Assembly: GCA_963664245.1 (NCBI GenBank)
Contig: OY760934.1
Coordinates: 3,162,001-3,226,000, forward strand
DNA from: GCA-2711565 sp963664245
Lineage (GTDB): Bacteria > Bacteroidota > Bacteroidia > Bacteroidales > GCA-2711565
Length of the DNA: 64,000 nt
Direction: 5' to 3'
The notes under the pieces were generated by a model, which ran no database searches, was not told the origin of the DNA, and saw nothing but the letters and a program-made list of their open reading frames with translations. Numbering within the stretch: position 1 is the stretch's first letter; each line of letters starts with the position of its first letter. Shown here one piece after another: positions 34,795-42,894 of the stretch. A program made the position numbers and the translations under genes.

Positions 34795-35040
34795 TTATTC
34801 CCTCGATTTTATTTCTTTTTTCACCTTGATTAAGAACACATAAGCCATAATAATATAAGGGATGAAAAGAACGGGAACAAGCCCCATGATTTCTTTAAAT
34901 TCTTTTTCTTTTGAGTAAATGATTAACGCAATAATGGTTGCGATCATAATAACAAAAACCCAGACCATGGATCGTTGCAGGTTTTTGTATTTTTTGCGGA
35001 GTTCTTCCGGGCTCAGCGATTTTAATTTGTTTTCGTTCAT
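34795..35040 (-). CDS. Small hypothetical membrane protein
   Basis: 81 residues. A charged N-terminal region (about 1-24, LSPEELRKKYKNLQ) precedes two membrane segments (about 26-43 and 53-72) and a short basic tail. Not recognised. It is separated from the neighbouring small membrane protein by the palindromic element and is divergent from the sensor kinase gene at 35198. An ATG start and a typical two-TM profile support coding. Confidence 0.6.
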   Translation of the reverse strand: MNENKLKSLSPEELRKKYKNLQRSMVWVFVIMIATIIALIIYSKEKEFKEIMGLVPVLFIPYIIMAYVFLIKVKKEIKSRE

Positions 35041-35163
35041 CGGTTTGGACTTGAGGAATTAAAACATAAATATAGTGTTTTTTGGGATTGCTTGATTTAA
35101 ATTCTGGTTCACCGTATTTTCTTAACTCTTTTCCGTGCCTGCTAACGATTGAGTAAATTGCTT

Positions 35164-35192
35164 GAATAAAATGTAAATTATAACTATATTGC
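35164..35192 (+). promoter_or_regulatory. Possible promoter of the Cache sensor kinase
   Basis: CTTG and TATATTGC (35185-35192) are 20 nt apart and approximate the Bacteroidota consensus with a degenerate -7 box. The ATG at 35198 would then lie almost at the transcription start, so the mRNA may be leaderless or begin at the next ATG (35204). Confidence 0.35.
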
Positions 35193-35197
35193 AATAA

Positions 35198-37018
35198 ATG
35201 AAAATGCCAAAAAGAAACATCGGTAAAGATTCTGTAAAAGGCAAGCCAGCCAAATATATTGTGCTGAATACCCTGAAAATATTTCTTCCGGTTATTTTAA
35301 TCATTTTGGTTTTAACGCTTATTTTTCTTGCAAACATGAATAAGATAGAACGCCAGGGCTTTATAAATGTAGAGAGGAGCCTTTGTGAAGTTGCATTAAA
35401 AAACATCAATGAAGAACTGGACCATGCAATACACGATTTATTTATGCTGAAAGCAAATTCGAATGTTAATAAATTTTTGGAAGATTCTGCCAGTAAAGAA
35501 GCCAGGGAACAATTATCGAAATACATGTTTGATTTGGCGTATTATCATCAATCGTACGACCAGGTTCGCTTTATTGATGAAAATGGGATGGAAGTTATTC
35601 GGGTAAATTTTAATAACGGACAGCCGGCAATTGTCCCTGCTGCCATGCTTCAGGATAAGAGTCAACGTTATTATTTTAAGGAAAGCATAGTGCTGGATGA
35701 GAATGAAGTTTTTATTTCGCCACTTGATTTGAATGTTGAAAACGGGGAAATTGAGCGCCCATTAAAACCGATGATTAGAATTGCGACTCCTGTTTTTGAC
35801 AAGCAGGGGAAAAAACAGGGAATTATTTTGTTCAATTACCTGGCTGAGCAAATTTTGACTAAACTGGAAGAGTATTCCAATTTGATACAGGGAAACCAGA
35901 TGGTATTGTTGAATGCAGAGGGTTATTGCTTAAAAGGATTGTCGTCCGAGTTTGAATGGGGTTTTATGTATAAGGATAAAAAAGATGTTAGCTTTGTGAA
36001 CCGTTTTCCGGAAGCCTGGAAGAAAATCTCCACTACCGAATCGGCTCAGTTTGTTAATCCGGTAGGCTTGTTTTCGTCAACCACTATTTACCCTTTAGCT
36101 GAGGTACATAAATATCGCCAAGAAGCAGGTTATTATGTTAATGACGAGAAACAAAAATATTATTGGAAACTGGTTTCTTTTGTCCCTGATGCAGTTCTTT
36201 ATGCCAAAAGTAATAGCCGCTGGAAACTTGTGTCGCTTATTTTTATTTTGTTTTCCGTGAGTATTTTTTATGTTACATGGCGGCTTGCCAGGTCGCAGTA
36301 TTCCCGGAAACAAGCCTTAAAATCACTGAAAGCAAGCAACGATACAAAAGATAAATTGTTTTCGATTATTGCCCACGATTTAAGATCGCCCTTTAACAGC
36401 TTGTTGGGTTTTAGCGATTTGCTGGAAGAAGAAGTAGAAAATGAAACAAACACAAGATTGAAAGATTATGTTTCTATAATTAAATCGACCCTTCTTAAAA
36501 CCTATGATTTTATAAGCAATTTACTGGAGTGGTCGCGGGTTCAAACCGATCGTATTACGTTTAATCCCGAGCCGTTTAATTTGTTTGAGCTCGTGGAGGA
36601 AATCTTGGAACTGTTCAAGCTGCAGGCTTCAAAAAAAGGAATCCGGGTGTATAACCTGGCCGATAAAGAATTAACAGTTAATGCCGATAAAAATATCCTG
36701 CATACTGTTTTCCGTAATTTGATTTCAAATGCGATCAAGTATTGCAATACCAACGGCGAAATAAAAGTTAGCACTTTTGTTAAGGAATCTGTTTTGCATT
36801 GTTCGGTTACCGATAACGGTATTGGCATGGATAACGAAACCCTGCAAAAACTAATGAATACCGATGCTGTAAAAAGTACTTTAGGAACCGGGAGTGAAAA
36901 AGGAAGCGGTTTGGGGATTAGCCTTTGCAAAGATTTAATCAAAAAACACGGCGGTAAACTAGGCGTTGACAGCGAATTGGGCAAGGGCTCGGTTTTTTGG
37001 TTTGAGATAGGGCAATAA
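35198..37018 (+). CDS. Sensor histidine kinase with periplasmic Cache-like domain
   Basis: 606 residues. TM1 is about 24-46, a double-Cache-like sensor about 50-335 (VRFIDENGMEVIRVNF, PMIRIATPVFDKQGKKQGII, SFVPDAVLYAKS), and TM2 about 345-363. The HisKA H-box reads FSIIAHDLRSPFNSLLGFSD, and the HATPase has NLISNAIKYC, DNGIGMD and GSGLGISLC. Cache domains bind small molecules such as amino or organic acids. No receiver gene is adjacent, so the cognate regulator is unknown. The alternative ATG at 35204 would drop two residues. Confidence 0.93.
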   Translation: MKMPKRNIGKDSVKGKPAKYIVLNTLKIFLPVILIILVLTLIFLANMNKIERQGFINVERSLCEVALKNINEELDHAIHDLFMLKANSNVNKFLEDSASKEAREQLSKYMFDLAYYHQSYDQVRFIDENGMEVIRVNFNNGQPAIVPAAMLQDKSQRYYFKESIVLDENEVFISPLDLNVENGEIERPLKPMIRIATPVFDKQGKKQGIILFNYLAEQILTKLEEYSNLIQGNQMVLLNAEGYCLKGLSSEFEWGFMYKDKKDVSFVNRFPEAWKKISTTESAQFVNPVGLFSSTTIYPLAEVHKYRQEAGYYVNDEKQKYYWKLVSFVPDAVLYAKSNSRWKLVSLIFILFSVSIFYVTWRLARSQYSRKQALKSLKASNDTKDKLFSIIAHDLRSPFNSLLGFSDLLEEEVENETNTRLKDYVSIIKSTLLKTYDFISNLLEWSRVQTDRITFNPEPFNLFELVEEILELFKLQASKKGIRVYNLADKELTVNADKNILHTVFRNLISNAIKYCNTNGEIKVSTFVKESVLHCSVTDNGIGMDNETLQKLMNTDAVKSTLGTGSEKGSGLGISLCKDLIKKHGGKLGVDSELGKGSVFWFEIGQ

Positions 37019-37106
37019 AATAGTTGGAAGGTTTTCCTCCTTCCTCGCTAAAACTTTTAATTGCCGGGCTTAAATTATGCAAAAGAATTAGTTCCTCTAC
37101 TTTTAG

Positions 37107-37165
37107 GTTTTTATTTTTGCTAGTGGCAAAGAAAAAAGCACGGATTGCAAATCCGCGCCTTCTCT
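37107..37165. repeat. Tandem small hairpins in the 37.0-37.3 kb spacer
   Basis: TTTGC-TAGTG-GCAAA (37116-37130) is followed by GCACGGATT-GCA-AATCCGCGC (37138-37158), which pairs at 8 of 9 positions, with an A-rich stretch between them and T-rich sequence after. It looks like a REP-type dispersed palindrome; only one copy is in the window. The 315-bp spacer around it holds no convincing gene; its other features are a short AGCGGTC-containing palindrome (37248-37265) and the terminator at 37269-37303. Confidence 0.5.
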
Positions 37166-37268
37166 TTATTTTTTAGTTTATATCCCTGCGAGCGGGTTTA
37201 GTTATAAAATCTAAAATGTAGAAAAGTTGGGATTTTATATATTGTGGGAGCCATCCGGACCGCTCAAT

Positions 37269-37303
37269 AAAAAAGCTTCTTAGATATTCTAAGAAGCTTT
37301 TTT
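37269..37303. terminator. Bidirectional intrinsic terminator
   Basis: AAAAAAGCTTCTTAG, an ATATT loop and CTAAGAAGCTTTTTT form a perfect 15-bp stem with A6 and T6 flanks. It sits between the convergent Cache kinase and the STAS-like gene and can stop transcription from both sides. Confidence 0.9.
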
Positions 37304-37333
37304 ATTTGCTTTAACTAAATTTAATACTGTCTC

Positions 37334-37732
37334 TTATTCTTTCAACCAGCTTTTTGCTTCGGTTTCAGTGGAAAATACGTTTACCTCAATAACGGCTCCT
37401 GCACTGGAAACATAATTTTTAACCACGAATTTCCCGATGGCTGTTTTGGGGATTACAAATGCTTCTTTTTTTAAACCTAATTCTTGAAATTGGGGTAAAA
37501 TTTTGTCAACAATCCATTGTGTGTCGCTAGGTGAGATTGGTCCAATTTCTTGAGCATCAACAAAATATTCTAGTTTAGGGTGTTGGGTTTTATATTTTTT
37601 ATAAAATTCAACCGATTTAATCTCGGATTCCCTGAACTGTTCCGATGGCATAAAACTTTTCCCTATCCATTCTAAACAGGGGGTTTTAGTATCTAATGCC
37701 AGCTTATAGAATTCGTTTTCGTATAATACCAT
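37334..37732 (-). CDS. STAS/SpoIIAA-like hypothetical protein, copy A
   Basis: 132 residues, soluble, no signal peptide. The fold pattern and motifs such as LEYFVDAQEIGPISPSDTQW and ILPQFQELGLKKEAFVIPK resemble the STAS-like proteins frequent in Bacteroidota, which are not enzymes. It is a paralogue of the next gene: the segment LPQFQELGLK...VIPK aligns with FPQYQEHGLK...VVPK. It stands downstream of the chemoreceptor operon on the same strand. STAS-type proteins often relay signals through phosphorylation, so a link to the kinase-rich block is possible but not shown. Function unknown. Confidence 0.72.
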   Translation of the reverse strand: MVLYENEFYKLALDTKTPCLEWIGKSFMPSEQFRESEIKSVEFYKKYKTQHPKLEYFVDAQEIGPISPSDTQWIVDKILPQFQELGLKKEAFVIPKTAIGKFVVKNYVSSAGAVIEVNVFSTETEAKSWLKE

Positions 37733-37837
37733 AGCTTTATGATTTTATACTAAAGATACAAACATCTGATTCGTAATGCAATACGTTCTGATGATTTTTT
37801 CTTTTTGACCGAAAACGATAAACCTTAAATGCTTTTG

Positions 37838-38233
37838 CTATACAATTTCACGGGCTTTTTTGCGAGCCATGATTAATGAACTGGTTTCAAACATATCGAA
37901 CCCAAAAGGAGCACCAACGCTATTCCATTGTCGAGCTCCGGATTTTGTAATCGGATTTTTGGGAACTACCGTTATAATTGCTTTTAAACCATGTTCTTGG
38001 TATTGTGGAAATAAGCTTTCCCCAAACCAATCCTGAACATCCTGCAAGGGTTTGCCTGTAGCATTCGCCGAATCTACAATAATTACTTTGGCTCCTTTTT
38101 TTACTTTTTCTAATTGAGCCAGGCAACATTCTTTTGTAATGTTTGAGTTGTATAATTTTTCCCAACGTACGGTTATGATTTTATCTTTTTCACTTGCTTC
38201 GACAAATCCATCTGCTGAATAAAACTTTTCCAT
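37838..38233 (-). CDS. STAS/SpoIIAA-like hypothetical protein, copy B
   Basis: 131 residues, soluble, paralogous to the gene at 37334-37732 with the same core (ESLFPQYQEHGLKAIITVVPK) and a similar strand-helix pattern (KVIIVDSANATGKPLQDVQDW). It has two adjacent Cys (ECCLAQL) not present in copy A. The two copies are 105 bp apart. It follows the chemoreceptor gene by 46 bp, so read-through from that operon is plausible. The family assignment is by resemblance only. Confidence 0.72.
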   Translation of the reverse strand: MEKFYSADGFVEASEKDKIITVRWEKLYNSNITKECCLAQLEKVKKGAKVIIVDSANATGKPLQDVQDWFGESLFPQYQEHGLKAIITVVPKNPITKSGARQWNSVGAPFGFDMFETSSLIMARKKAREIV

Positions 38234-38279
38234 TGTTTAATTTATAGGTTTGTTTGCGATTTAAGTTAGAATTCGTTGA

Positions 38280-39240
38280 TTAATTTAGTTTATATTTATC
38301 AATTAAGATCTTTAAATTATCAACAATTGTTTTAATGCTATTTACTGTTTCTTCGGCTTGTTTGGTGCCGATAGAGTTTTGTGAAGCTGCCAGCTTAATG
38401 TTGTCCATGGCTGATGCCAGTTGTTCCATGCCAGTAAGTTGTTGTCGGCTGGAGGCTGCAATTTGTGTTGAGGCCTGCGATGCTTCTGAAATGCTGTCGG
38501 CCAGCATAGAAATTGAGTCGCCGGCAGATTCTGAAAGCTCCATGCCTTGATCCACTGCTTTTCCACCCTGTTCGGTGGCCATTACTGCTGAACTTATTGC
38601 TTTTTGTACATCGGTCAGGATTTCTTTGATCTGTTTGGTCGATTGTTTGGATTGATCGGCCAACGCCCTGATTTCCTGGGCTACCACGCCAAATCCTTTG
38701 CCATATTCACCGGCCTTAACCGCTTCGATTGAGGCATTTACCGCCAACAGGTTCGATTGCTCGGCCAAATCATTCACGCTTTCTGTTATTTCACCGATGG
38801 TCTGGCTTTGTTCGCTTAACTTGATAATGGTGTTGGCAATTTGTTTAACCTGCTCTTGTATATGTACCATTCCTTCCAGCGAATCTTCGGTAGCTTTAAT
38901 CCCGTTCTCGGAAATTTTAACGGATTTCAGGGCTGTATCTGAAACGTTTTTGGCTTTTTGTGTTGATACTTCTGCGGTTTGTTTAACCTCTTCAATGGTT
39001 GTAGAAATCTCGTTTACGGTGGTAGCTGTTTCGCTTGATGAAGCCGACAATTGCGAAATCATAGAGGTTAACTGGCTGTTGGATGAAGTGAGTGTTGATA
39101 CCACCTCGGAAATATTATTGATCTGTTCTTTTAAATTTTGAACCATGGTTTGGAATGAGATTCCCATTTCATCCTTATCTGACAATACTTCTACCTCGAT
39201 TGTGAGGTTTCCGTTTGCAATTTCTCGGGCTTGTTTCGCT
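38280..39240 (-). repeat. Direct repeat copy 1 (chemoreceptor signalling domain)
   Basis: Runs without gaps against 40702-41662, at a constant offset of 2,422 bases, with only scattered, mostly third-position differences by eye. The sensor halves of the two genes are unrelated. Confidence 0.85.
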
Positions 39241-40616
39241 TTTTGTTTCAGGCTTTGAACCATTAATTTAAAAGCATTTCCCATCTCGTCTTTTTCCGAT
39301 AGTGTGCTTACTTCAACGGTTAAATCACCTTCGGATATTTTTATGGACTGTTCTGCTTTTTCCCTTAATGACAGGATCAGCTTATTAAACATTAGCGAGA
39401 GTTTTCCTGTTTCATCGTTTGATCTTACTTCTACGGTTTCACTAAAGTCTCCTTCGATAATATTTCCTCCAATGCCGATAATGTTTTTTAATGGAAGCAA
39501 CAGCTTTTTGATAATCAAAATATTGATGATTATAAATACGATTAGCAGGATTAAACTTGTAATAACAATACTGTTTCTAACAATATTAATGGCTTTAAAA
39601 GCATCGGAAGTTTTTTGTGAATATACAATGTACCAATTTAAATTATCTACGGCATCAAAAAAATGTTGCTTAATGTTTTCCTGGATATTTTGAATGTGTT
39701 TTACATCAAGTTTTTTGAACCCGTAAAGGAGTTCTTCCCCATTACTGTTGTGGGAAATACCATGTCCTACATCTGTATTGTTGTTCGAAAAGGCCAGATT
39801 CTCATAACCTACTCTTGTTTGTTCCCGGAATATTCTTCTTCCTTCCTTGCTTAAAACTTGTTTTATGCTTGATTTTTCGTTTTGGGTATTTTCAATAAAA
39901 CTTATGATGTTATCAGCTTGAATGCTGGTTCTGATAATCGCGATGGGTTTATTTTCATCGGAGTAAATCGGAAAGGCGATCTGCAGTATAATTTGCTTAA
40001 GCCTTTCGTTAAATTCAGGGGTGCCAATAAAAAACCCGCCTGAGCCATTGTTCCAGGCTTTGATCCACCATTCTTCATCGCCCTGGTAATAATCCGAAGT
40101 TTTTTGTGTAGCAGCTAATAGAGCTCCATATTTGTCGGAAATTGTAATCTCGTTATGTAAAGGAAATCGTTTTACAAAACGCTGGATTATATTGGCAGCC
40201 CTGTTTTTGTTATAGTCTGATGTTATAATCTCTTTTAATAAAGGGATTTCTCCGTTGGCTTCTATCCATTTGTGGTCAATATCCATAATTTCCCCTAATC
40301 TTTTGCTTCGATTAGTATCATTATAGCTTTTGTTGTGTTCGGTGATAAACGACTGTAGCCCCTCGTTAGTCGAAAGCGTTCCCATTTGGTTGATGAAAAT
40401 CATCAGGTACTCGCTAATGGTTTGGTTGATACTTCCGGCTGTTATTTCAAATTGTAAACCAGTTTGTTTCGACATTGTTTTTTTTACATTCGAACTGGAA
40501 ATAATGATGATGACGGTAATTAAGAAAATAGTCATTAAAATGAAAACAGACGTGATTTTCGCGCTCAGCGACCAGTTTTTTGGTGACCAAACACTATGAG
40601 TGGCTTGTTTCTTCAT
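38280..40616 (-). CDS. Methyl-accepting chemotaxis protein with periplasmic Cache sensor
   Basis: 778 residues. TM1 is about 20-43, a double-Cache-like periplasmic sensor about 48-345 (EITISDKYGALLAATQKT, QIAFPIYSDENKPIAIIRTS), and TM2 about 350-370. HAMP-type repeats follow (about 372-510; GDLTVEVSTLSEKDEMGNAF, GNLTIEVEVLSDKDEMG), then the MCP signalling domain with hairpin tip ESVNDLAEQSNLLAVNASIE and GFGVVAQEIRALADQSKQST. It has no C-terminal pentapeptide for CheR docking. The last about 920 bp are nearly identical to the next receptor gene. It is the last receptor of the Wsp-like cluster. Confidence 0.94.
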   Translation of the reverse strand: MKKQATHSVWSPKNWSLSAKITSVFILMTIFLITVIIIISSSNVKKTMSKQTGLQFEITAGSINQTISEYLMIFINQMGTLSTNEGLQSFITEHNKSYNDTNRSKRLGEIMDIDHKWIEANGEIPLLKEIITSDYNKNRAANIIQRFVKRFPLHNEITISDKYGALLAATQKTSDYYQGDEEWWIKAWNNGSGGFFIGTPEFNERLKQIILQIAFPIYSDENKPIAIIRTSIQADNIISFIENTQNEKSSIKQVLSKEGRRIFREQTRVGYENLAFSNNNTDVGHGISHNSNGEELLYGFKKLDVKHIQNIQENIKQHFFDAVDNLNWYIVYSQKTSDAFKAINIVRNSIVITSLILLIVFIIINILIIKKLLLPLKNIIGIGGNIIEGDFSETVEVRSNDETGKLSLMFNKLILSLREKAEQSIKISEGDLTVEVSTLSEKDEMGNAFKLMVQSLKQKAKQAREIANGNLTIEVEVLSDKDEMGISFQTMVQNLKEQINNISEVVSTLTSSNSQLTSMISQLSASSSETATTVNEISTTIEEVKQTAEVSTQKAKNVSDTALKSVKISENGIKATEDSLEGMVHIQEQVKQIANTIIKLSEQSQTIGEITESVNDLAEQSNLLAVNASIEAVKAGEYGKGFGVVAQEIRALADQSKQSTKQIKEILTDVQKAISSAVMATEQGGKAVDQGMELSESAGDSISMLADSISEASQASTQIAASSRQQLTGMEQLASAMDNIKLAASQNSIGTKQAEETVNSIKTIVDNLKILIDKYKLN

Positions 40617-40701
40617 TTTTGTTTTGATTTGTTGGTTAAATTTTCATGCTTAAAACCTTTTATTGTCCTTTGGGTTTAAGGTTCATTGATACGAAGCAGG
40701 T

Positions 40702-41662
40702 TTATTTAAGTTTATATTTCCCGATCAGGATTTTTAGTTCATCAACAATTGATTTGAGGCTGCCCACGGCTTCTTCGGCTTGTTTTGTTCCGGCAGAATT
40801 TTGCGAAGCTGCCAGCTTAATGTTATCCATGGCTGCTGCTAATTGTTCCATGCCGGTAAGTTGTTGTTGGCTTGAGGCCGCAATTTGTGTTGATGCCTGT
40901 GATGCTTCTGAAATGCTGTCGGCCAGCATAGAAATTGAATCGCCGGCAGATTCTGAAAGTTCCATCCCGCGGTCCACAGCTTTTCCGCCTTGCTCGGTAG
41001 CCATTACGGCCGAACTTACAGCTTTTTGTACGTCGTTCAAAATTTCTTTGATCTGTTTGGTCGATTGTTTGGATTGATCGGCCAGTACCCTGATTTCTTG
41101 GGCCACTACACCAAATCCTTTGCCATATTCACCGGCTTTAACCGCTTCGATTGAGGCATTTACGGCCAATAGGTTCGATTGCTCGGCCAAGTCATTCACG
41201 CTTTCGGTTATTTCGCCGATGGTTTGGCTTTGTTCGCTTAGCTTGATAATAGTGTCGGCAATTTGTTTAACCTGTTCTTGTATATGTACCATTCCTTCCA
41301 GCGAATCTTCAGTAGCTTTAATTCCGTTTTCGGAAATCTTAACGGATTTTATTGCCGTATCGGAAACGTTTTTGGCTTTTTGCGTTGATACTTCGGCGGT
41401 TTGTTTTACTTCTTCAATGGTTGTGGAAATCTCGTTTACGGTGGTAGCTGTTTCGCTTGAGGAGGCTGATAGTTGAGAAATCATAGAGGTCAACTGGCTA
41501 TTGGATGACGTGAGTGTAGCCACTACCTCTGAGATATTGTTGATATGTTCTCTCAAATTTTGGGCCATGGTTTGGAAGGATATTCCCATTTCGTCCTTAT
41601 CTGACAATACTTCTACTTCAAGTGTGAGGTTCCCGTCTGCAATCTGCCGGGCTTGTTCTGCT
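40702..41662 (-). repeat. Direct repeat copy 2 (chemoreceptor signalling domain)
   Basis: Partner of 38280-39240. The shared block covers the last HAMP-like repeat and the entire signalling domain through to the stop codon. This fits recent duplication followed by sensor swapping, or gene conversion. Confidence 0.85.
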
Positions 41663-42864
41663 TTTGTCCGTATGTTTTCCTGCATTGTTCTAAATGCATT
41701 TGCCAAAATCCCAATTTCGTCTTGTAACCGGATGTTGAAATCTTGGTTCAAATCGCCTAATGCTGCTGCTTTTGCTGATTTGGTGATTTTCTTTATGGGG
41801 TTGGTTAGTACCCGTGAAAACAGGTAAGCTATAATGGAAACAATAATAGCTATTATAATGGCTATTATGATAATCTGGTTTTTTAAAAATGTTGCAGATT
41901 TAAATACTTCGTCGGTATTGATTTCTGATATAACCACCCAATCAAATTCAGCCTTAAATTCTTCGTGTAATTCAATTGGTGAGTAATAACTTAATACCGG
42001 AATTCCTCTATAATCGTTAATTATATGAACCCCTCTTTTATCTTCTAACCCCAGTTTTACACTTTCCGTTTCTACTTTGGTATTTAGGATCCCATTTTTC
42101 TTGATTCTAAGATCAGACCGTAAATAATAATCGTCTCCTACCAAGTATGTTTCTCCGGACTCTCCCATCCCGCTTTTTTCGGCCATTATTTCATCAATTT
42201 CTTCGGTGTTTAATTCTATTGCAAAAACCGCAAGAACTTCATTATTTTTATCCAGGATGGGGGCGGCAATAAATGCTACAGGCTTATTGACAGGTTGATA
42301 AATGCTAAAGTCTATTAGCATTGGGTTTTTTGTTCTTATTACGCTTTTCCAGGCTTCAGCCAGACCGCTGTTTTTAAGCGGGCCATCGGATAGGTTTGTT
42401 CCCAAGTCTGACCTTCTTTGTGTTGAATACATAACGTGGCCATGACTCGCACTAATTAAAAACAGATCGTTAAAGTTAAATGAGTTGGTGAAGGTTTTGA
42501 AGAAAGGATCTATCTCTTTATAGATTTCTTCATATTGTTTCCCGGAGGTGATAAATTCATCCCCTGTACCTAAATTTAGATCATTATGATATTTATTGAG
42601 TTTTTGAAAACCGGCCATGGCATCCCCGGATTTTGTAAGTACCTCCAATTCTGTAAACCGATTGTTAAGAAAATTTGTTATCGTCATTGTTTTAAAACCC
42701 CCTACGGCTTCCAATTGTTTGAATTGAGATTCTTCTAACGTATCATAAGAAGTTTGGATGCTCAAATACCCGATAATAGCTAAGGGTATAAGTGAAATTG
42801 TAAGTATTAATAAAATTAATTTTGCACCGATACTGTTTCTGAAAAAGCTTTTTATTGTTTTCAT
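40702..42864 (-). CDS. Methyl-accepting chemotaxis protein with dCache sensor
   Basis: 720 residues. TM1 is about 13-33, a dCache-type sensor about 38-330 (FLISASHGHVMYSTQRRSDLG, GESGETYLVGDDYYLRSDLR), TM2 about 330-350. HAMP follows, then a second HAMP-like repeat (GNLTLEVEVLSDKDEMG) and a signalling domain almost identical to the neighbouring receptor. No C-terminal pentapeptide. It would feed the CheW/CheA complex encoded upstream; the WspA role is inferred from position. The gap to the upstream kinase gene is 30 bp, so it shares that operon. Confidence 0.94.
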   Translation of the reverse strand: MKTIKSFFRNSIGAKLILLILTISLIPLAIIGYLSIQTSYDTLEESQFKQLEAVGGFKTMTITNFLNNRFTELEVLTKSGDAMAGFQKLNKYHNDLNLGTGDEFITSGKQYEEIYKEIDPFFKTFTNSFNFNDLFLISASHGHVMYSTQRRSDLGTNLSDGPLKNSGLAEAWKSVIRTKNPMLIDFSIYQPVNKPVAFIAAPILDKNNEVLAVFAIELNTEEIDEIMAEKSGMGESGETYLVGDDYYLRSDLRIKKNGILNTKVETESVKLGLEDKRGVHIINDYRGIPVLSYYSPIELHEEFKAEFDWVVISEINTDEVFKSATFLKNQIIIIAIIIAIIVSIIAYLFSRVLTNPIKKITKSAKAAALGDLNQDFNIRLQDEIGILANAFRTMQENIRTKAEQARQIADGNLTLEVEVLSDKDEMGISFQTMAQNLREHINNISEVVATLTSSNSQLTSMISQLSASSSETATTVNEISTTIEEVKQTAEVSTQKAKNVSDTAIKSVKISENGIKATEDSLEGMVHIQEQVKQIADTIIKLSEQSQTIGEITESVNDLAEQSNLLAVNASIEAVKAGEYGKGFGVVAQEIRVLADQSKQSTKQIKEILNDVQKAVSSAVMATEQGGKAVDRGMELSESAGDSISMLADSISEASQASTQIAASSQQQLTGMEQLAAAMDNIKLAASQNSAGTKQAEEAVGSLKSIVDELKILIGKYKLK

Positions 42865-42894
42865 CGCTCTATGTTTTATGTCTTGTATATGTTT

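Noticed and set aside
37200..37270. Possible tRNA-like segment near GAGCCATCCGGACCGCTC
   Set aside because: No cloverleaf, no T-loop GTTC and no acceptor stem; it is a small palindrome next to a terminator.
38280..42864. Flagellar or gliding motility cluster
   Set aside because: No flagellar, gld or pilus genes lie in the window; the che genes are of the Wsp-like type, so motility is not supported here.
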